From NCBI GenBank assembly GCA_963576725.1, contig OY755240.1, positions 19,679,743 to 19,743,742 of the forward strand: a stretch of DNA of 64,000 nt, written 5' to 3'. A program made the position numbers and the translations under genes. The notes beneath the pieces were generated by a model. It saw only the letters and a list, made by a program, of their open reading frames with translations, searched no databases and was not told where the DNA came from. Positions 59,933 through 64,000 of this stretch are shown here, piece by piece (within the stretch, counting starts at the first letter, position 1; each line of letters opens with the position of its first letter). This DNA is from Azorinus chamasolen. Taxonomy: Eukaryota > Mollusca > Bivalvia > Cardiida > Solecurtidae.

Positions 59933-60240
59933 TTAACCCCCACCTTTCACGCCTTTACAAACAGAGTAGACCCAGATCAGATGGCTCCTATAGGAGCCGT
60001 CTGATCAGGGTCTGCTCTGTTTGCTTATGATATAGGAGCCGTATGACGAGGATCTGCTCTGTTTGCTTATGATATAAAAACCGTATGATCAGGATGTTGC
60101 TCTGATTGCTTTTGAAATTACATGTACACAAGATATGGCTTTACAGTTTCTACCAACAGAGAAAAATAATATATTGGTGTACCATTATAAACAGTCAAAT
60201 ATTCATGACGTCATTATTTCTTACATGACTATTCAACAGA
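59933..60240 (-). mobile_element. A-type MITE with triplicated right arm
   Basis: TTAACCCCCACCTTTCACGC; a good hairpin (about 59957-60025), then the segment TAGGAGCCGTCTGATCAGGG...TTTGCTTATGA repeated at 59991, 60033 and 60074 with growing divergence; then the A body to ATGACTATTCAACAG. Confidence 0.8.
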
Positions 60241-60450
60241 TATAAGTTTAATTCAAACTGCCTGATTCTTGAAATATGTTGTGGTTGAAGTTTAGAAATA
60301 AGGAAGTGATAATTATAACAATGCATATTTAAAACGCAGCGCAGTTTTAAACATTCGTTAATCTTTTTTTTGTAAAATAAGGAAGTAACAAAACGCATGT
60401 AAACCACCTAATAAAGAAAAGCATGATGCGGACACGAACCAATTCCGATT

Positions 60451-60679
60451 TTAACCCTTTTCCGGGTCAATATTCATTTAAGAAATAATGACATCATGAA
60501 TATTTATTAGATTTAAATTTATGATGTGAGCTTTTCAATGTATTTTTTTGGTATATGCATATCAAAATCAAATACAAACATAGCAGACTCTGATCAGACG
60601 ACTCCTATAGGAGTCGTCTGATCTGGGTCTACCCTGTTTGTAAATGCTTGAAAAGTCGTTTATACGAGGAAAAGGGTGT
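60451..60679 (+). mobile_element. A-type TTAA MITE
   Basis: TTAACCCTTTTCCGGGTCAA to GAGGAAAAGGGTGTA. Hairpin GACTCTGATCAGACGACTCC, CTATAG, GAGTCGTCTGATCTGGGTCT. A C-type hairpin remnant lies at 60728-60785. Confidence 0.8.
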
Positions 60680-60943
60680 ATTTTTTATCATGCCAAGCTG
60701 ACTGTCATTTGCAATCTAACAGGGAAAAAATGAGGTGCCGAGTAACTCGGTATCTTATCACGAGCTAAGATGTTTGATGATCGACCATTGGTCCGGAGTA
60801 TGAGATAAGTACATGAACCGTTTACTCTCCGCCACAAGATCAGAACAAATATAAAGTTTTAACCATTCTCATACTGGGGGGAAATATGGTCTGCTTAAAT
60901 CGTGATCTATTGTAATTTTACATATATCCGGTTCGTTCAAGCT

Positions 60944-61167
60944 TTAACCCATTTGCTCCCACGATCCCATATATGGGACGTAGGCAAACAGTGTAGACTC
61001 TGGTCAGACGCCGCATAATGCGGCGTCTGATCAGAGTCTGCACTGTTTGCTGATAGGAAATTTAATATAAAACAAAAATGAAAATTTAGACCAGACATCC
61101 CTTAGATAAAATATATACTAATCCAATGTATAAGCCTGGAAGAATCCACTGGGAGCAAATGGGTTAA
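60944..61167 (-). mobile_element. K-type TTAA MITE, complete
   Basis: 224 bp, TTAACCCATTTGCTCCCACG to CTGGGAGCAAATGGGTTAA. CCCATATATGGG near the left end; hairpin GTGTAGACTCTGGTCAGACG, CCGCATAATGCGG, CTGATCAGAGTCTGCAC. Confidence 0.9.
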
Positions 61168-61181
61168 ACAAGTTATTTGCC

Positions 61182-61318
61182 GGGCGTTAAAGAGCTTGGG
61201 CCTAGACGAGGCGTCGAGTTACTCGGCGTCTCATTAGGATCTAGACTGTTTGACATACTTACATTAAGGTAGCAAAGAATTAGAATAGCATGGTGTCGCT
61301 TAGGGTGAGAAGGGTTAA
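61182..61318 (-). mobile_element. C3-type MITE, partial
   Basis: Hairpin AGCTTGGGCCTAGACGAGGC, GTCGAGTTACTCGGC, GTCTCATTAGGATCTAGACT; right end GGTGAGAAGGGTTAA, whose TTAA is shared with the next A element. Confidence 0.7.
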
Positions 61319-61560
61319 TCATCTACTCCATAAATACACCTTTCTACGAATTTGCAAACAGAGTAGACCCAGATCAGACGGCTCCTGTAGGAGCCGTCTG
61401 ATATCGGTCTGTTCTGTTTGCTTATGATATACATGTAATATAAATATGATTCTATTTTTTTCTGCCATGGTAAAACATATCCCATTTCAATGTGCTATTA
61501 AAACATTAAATCTGATTAATATCCTTGATATTCTCTGATATTCATGGAGTAAATGGGTAA
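61315..61560 (-). mobile_element. A-type TTAA MITE
   Basis: TTAATCATCTACTCCATAAA to ATTCATGGAGTAAATGGGTAA. Hairpin GAGTAGACCCAGATCAGACG, CTCCTGTAGGAG, CCGTCTGATATCGGTCTGTT. Confidence 0.85.
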
Positions 61561-61849
61561 GACAGGACAAGGATGAAGACAGTTAAGTGAGCAAAGGAGG
61601 AGAGATGGTGACAGACAGAGGATGTTTAACACTTGAAACATACAGGACAGACATAACATGTTTTTCAAACAAACGTGTAAAATGCACTATTAACATGCAT
61701 CCTAGTTTTCGAATCGTGCGTTGTGGGGTTTTGTTAGATTAACTCTTACCCTGTGTCATCCGTGAGACTATAGAACTTAAAACAGCAAAAACAAAACAAT
61801 CAAAACCTTTTAAAAAGTATCTGTAGTATATATAAGTATAGTATTTCAC
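61561..61849. other. No recognisable feature
   Basis: Purine-rich stretch (61563-61625), then A/T-rich DNA. No gene or repeat end. Confidence 0.4.
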
Positions 61850-62075
61850 CAGTCTGTCTGTCTGTGTATCTGTCCGTGTGTCTGTCTGTAGGTGTGAGTG
61901 TCTGTCTGTCTGTCTGTCTGTCTGCCTTTGTGGATGTATGTGTGTCTTTCCGTGTGTCTGTACATATGTCTGTCTGTCTCTCTATGTGTCTCTATATGTG
62001 TCTGTCTGTCTGTCTGCCTGTCATTGCCTGCCTGTCTGTCCCCTGTTGTCCTTTATCTGTTTGTTTGTCTGTCTG
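61850..62075. repeat. (CTGT)n simple repeat
   Basis: CTGTCTGT runs with TGTGTCT and CTGCCTGT variants, like 440-760. The Cys/Leu/Ser/Val-rich frames are artefacts. Confidence 0.9.
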
Positions 62076-62189
62076 ACGTGTTTCTCAGATTTCGATTTTC
62101 GATTGTTCAGTGTTTTATTCTGGGTCAAACTCAAACTCAGAAGACCTAAAATCTCAGGGCTTTTTTGATAATCATTTGATACACAGATG

Positions 62190-62275
62190 TGAGTTAACTC
62201 CTACAGAAACCGTCTGATCTGGGTCTACTCTGCTTGCAAATGCGTGCACAAGCGTTTATATGCAGGAAATGGTTA
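62190..62275 (+). mobile_element. A-type right arm and right end only
   Basis: AACTCCTACAGAAACCGTCT, GATCTGGGTCTACTCTGC, then AAGCGTTTATATGCAGGAAA to TGGTTAA. The left arm and body are absent. Confidence 0.7.
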
Positions 62276-62635
62276 AATGAATCGGAACTATGTATCAAGA
62301 ACAGAACAGTTTTAGCAGATATCATTTTTGCATCATTTTTTTGCAGCACGATACATTGAAGAGTTAGGTTTAGTAGTTGTGAGTCATGTACACTTCCTCT
62401 CGTTAAGCTCGCACTATATATATGCTGTCTTGATGTAGATGCTGATAGTTCATATATGTAAAGAAGTGATTGAGTTACGAACCTGCTAGTATATGATATA
62501 AATGTGACTGTCAGGAAGTAGGACATTTTTTCCCTTGGCTGTTAATGAATGGAAATTCCCGGTTGATTTGATTGAAAGAAACGCAGTTTTTGTCTTCAGG
62601 TAATAGATTTTATTTATCTCTTTATAAAGTAAAAA
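62276..62635. other. No recognisable feature
   Basis: The minus frame of 110 codons (62194-62526) begins in the A arm and has no domain. Confidence 0.4.
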
Positions 62636-62840
62636 GACATTTTCACGCCTTTGCAAACAGAGTAAACTAGGATCAGACGGCTCCTATAGAAGACCTCAGA
62701 TCAGGGTCTGTTCTGTTTTCTTTTGGAATTATTTAGCAAGGCCTGATTCTACAGTGTCTGCCATGACCAAACCTTCCTGAGTTCATGCGCCATTGTAAAT
62801 ATTCAGCTAATAAATAGTCATGGTGTCCTTAGTTTTTCCA
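62636..62840 (-). mobile_element. A-type MITE, ends lost
   Basis: TTTTCACGCCTTTGCAAACA, hairpin with CTATAG and a damaged right arm (GAAGACCTCAGATCAGGGTC), body CTGCCATGACCAAACC to AATAGTCATGGTGTCC. Confidence 0.7.
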
Positions 62841-62853
62841 AGAGTTATAGAGG

Positions 62854-63296
62854 TACCCCTTTACTCCATAAATACACCGTTTTACGACTATGCAAACAGA
62901 GTAGACCCAGATCAGACGGCGTCTGATCTGGGTCTGCTCTGTTTGCTTCTGGAATTATATATGGTTGATTATACAGTTTCTGCTTTGGCAAAACTTTCAT
63001 GTGTAATTACATGTATGCCATTAAAAATGATTTAACCCTTTCGCTGCCAATGCTGGATCTGTAATTACCTATGCAAACAGTTTGGATCCTGATGAGACGC
63101 CGAGTAACTCGGCGTCTCATCAGAATCCAAACTGTTTGTTACTGTTACTATGTTTTTGAAACAAAAATGAAGAAAATAAAAAAATGAAATTTTGTAGCAG
63201 ACGACAAAGTTAGCAGACGACAGAACTTGGCAGCGAAAGGGTTAATATCCATGATGTCATTATTTCTTAAATGAATATTCACGGAGTAAAGAGTTA
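62854..63296 (-). mobile_element. A-type MITE interrupted by C2
   Basis: ACCCCTTTACTCCATAAATA; short hairpin CCCAGATCAGACG/CGTCTGATCTGGG with the tip CTCCTATAGGAG deleted; body to TTAAAAATGA; C2; then TATCCATGATGTCATTATTT to CACGGAGTAAAGAGTTA. Confidence 0.85.
63032..63245 (-). mobile_element. C2-type TTAA MITE nested in A, complete
   Basis: 214 bp, TTAACCCTTTCGCTGCCAAT to TTGGCAGCGAAAGGGTTAA with clean TTAA duplication. Hairpin GTTTGGATCCTGATGAGACG, centre CGAGTAACTCG, CATCAGAATCC. Confidence 0.95.
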
Positions 63297-63337
63297 TAAT
63301 TCGTCGAATACATCTCATCATGTCTGTAAAAAACACG

Positions 63338-63720
63338 TATGCATGAATCGATCTCTTCGTGGATATTCTTTATTAAAAACTTATTTTTTTTCATGTAAAG
63401 TTTTCAAGGGTATTTTTGTATAGACATAATTCATAGGATTATATATATATACTTCCATAAGCAAACAAAGCAGACCCTGATCAGACGTCTCCTACAGGCG
63501 TTGTTCTAAAGGCGTTTATATACAATAAAGGAAAAACTTAATAAATCTATGAGGATTGAAATAAAGAAACGTTAGTCATGCCAGATAGACGGAGTGTTTA
63601 ATCAGATCTATACTATTCTTGACACAAACAGAACAGACAAATTTCTACAGGAGTTGTCTGGGTCTACTATGTTTTCAAAAGTTTATAAAGGCGTCTCTAT
63701 CTGGTAAAAGGTGAAGCTTT
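63338..63720 (+). mobile_element. Two decayed A-related copies
   Basis: 63340-63542: GCATGAATCGATCTCTTCGT, GCAGACCCTGATCAGACGTC with the right arm lost, end AAAGGAAAAACTTAA. 63600-63720: ACAGAACAGACAAATTTCTA...GTCTGGGTCTACTATGTTTT and ATCTGGTAAAAGGTGA. Confidence 0.6.
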
Positions 63721-63745
63721 TGTCTGTCTTCCATTTGCCTGTTGG

Positions 63746-63915
63746 TTAACCCTTTCGTGCTAACAGAGACCTAACTAACCTAAATAACCGAGAACTGATT
63801 GGCATTTGTAAACAGCGTGGATCCTGGTGAGACGCCGAGTAACTCGGCGTCTCACCAGGATCCAAGCTGTTTGTCATTCTGTCAATAGTTTCTCGATAGC
63901 TTGAACGAGTCGGGT
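63746..63915 (-). mobile_element. C3-type MITE
   Basis: TTAACCCTTTCGTGCTAACA; near-perfect hairpin 63810-63873 AACAGCGTGGATCCTGGTGA, GAGTAACTC, CACCAGGATCCAAGCTG, with both arms CCTGGTGAG so the T-T site is paired in this copy. Right end decayed (CGATAGCTTGAACGAGT). Confidence 0.75.
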
Positions 63916-63932
63916 CGGAAGTCAGTACAAAG

Positions 63933-64000
63933 TGATTCTAAAGAGTAGTCACATCATAGGGTTTGATGAAAAAAAAAGTTATTCTTGAAAATGTTTTGAT
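63933..64000. mobile_element. G-family element, right side, cut by window end
   Basis: GATTCTAAAGAGTAGTCACA, GGGTTTGATG, TTATTCTTGAAAATGTTTT match the right half of G copies at 14.4 and 43.5 kb. Confidence 0.65.

Noticed and set aside
63095..63140. CTGATGAG in C-type hairpins as a hammerhead ribozyme core
   Set aside because: CTGATGAG is followed by a stem that fits, but no GAAA box or cleavage-site stem follows; CATC stands in its place in the copies inspected.

Overview
The window is eukaryotic, AT-rich, animal DNA, most likely from a mollusc and probably a bivalve. The reasons are one intact peptide-receptor-type GPCR of a kind expanded in lophotrochozoans, tRNA-derived SINE-like sequences, and elements with a tandem core, an ACGG-type microsatellite and a terminal hairpin, as known from bivalve genomes. 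The genus cannot be fixed from sequence alone. There is one convincing protein-coding gene (26587-27795, 402 codons). Nearly everything else is non-autonomous mobile DNA, mostly palindromic MITEs, and no transposase gene is present.

Two MITE superfamilies dominate. (1) TTAA-type: ends begin TTAACCC, usually CCCTTT, and the flanking TTAA is duplicated, which fits non-autonomous piggyBac-like elements. I name the families by letter. A (about 250 bp, the commonest) and its relative L carry a 68-bp hairpin based on GACCCTGATCAGACGG. B (about 225 bp) carries a hairpin with GAGCATTTGCTCC arms. C, C2 and C3 carry hairpins with GAGACGCCGAG. D carries AGACGCCGCC, E carries GAGACAGCTCC, I carries a pogo-like core, J and M carry GAGAGGGCTCC or CAGAGGGCTCC, and K carries a perfect hairpin with GACGCCGCAT. 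(2) TA-type: ends are CAGT...ACTG with TA on both sides (families F1-F6), which fits non-autonomous pogo/Tigger-like elements. Most are near-perfect palindromes of about 200 bp. A third palindromic family, G (about 130-200 bp), has no recognised superfamily.

Layout. 1-800 simple repeats; 835-4360 palindromic and tandem-core elements; 4.4-8.9 kb decayed A copies and a tRNA-like sequence; 9.0-9.9 kb single-copy DNA; 9.9-24.6 kb dense MITEs, including a satellite grown from family G at 13.9 kb; 24.6-26.0 kb mostly single-copy DNA; 26.3-28.1 kb the GPCR exon, with an F1 element 61 bp upstream and an F3 element 80 bp downstream; 28.4-35.6 kb MITEs, a tRNA-derived repeat and a 48-bp minisatellite; 35.7-39.8 kb a LINE remnant and low-feature DNA; 39.8-64 kb dense nested MITEs, including a satellite grown from family E at 53.9 kb and a decamer array grown from a C3 hairpin loop at 59.0 kb.

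The biology of interest is the repeat ecosystem, not a gene pathway. Hairpin cores are shared between element families with unrelated termini. Two unpaired positions are kept at the same places in the stems of several families while neighbouring paired bases change on both arms. One hairpin arm is repeatedly lost, and at least three palindromes have turned into tandem arrays. All coordinates were read by eye from the numbered sequence; element ends without a visible TTAA or CAGT/ACTG terminus are good to about 10-20 bp.
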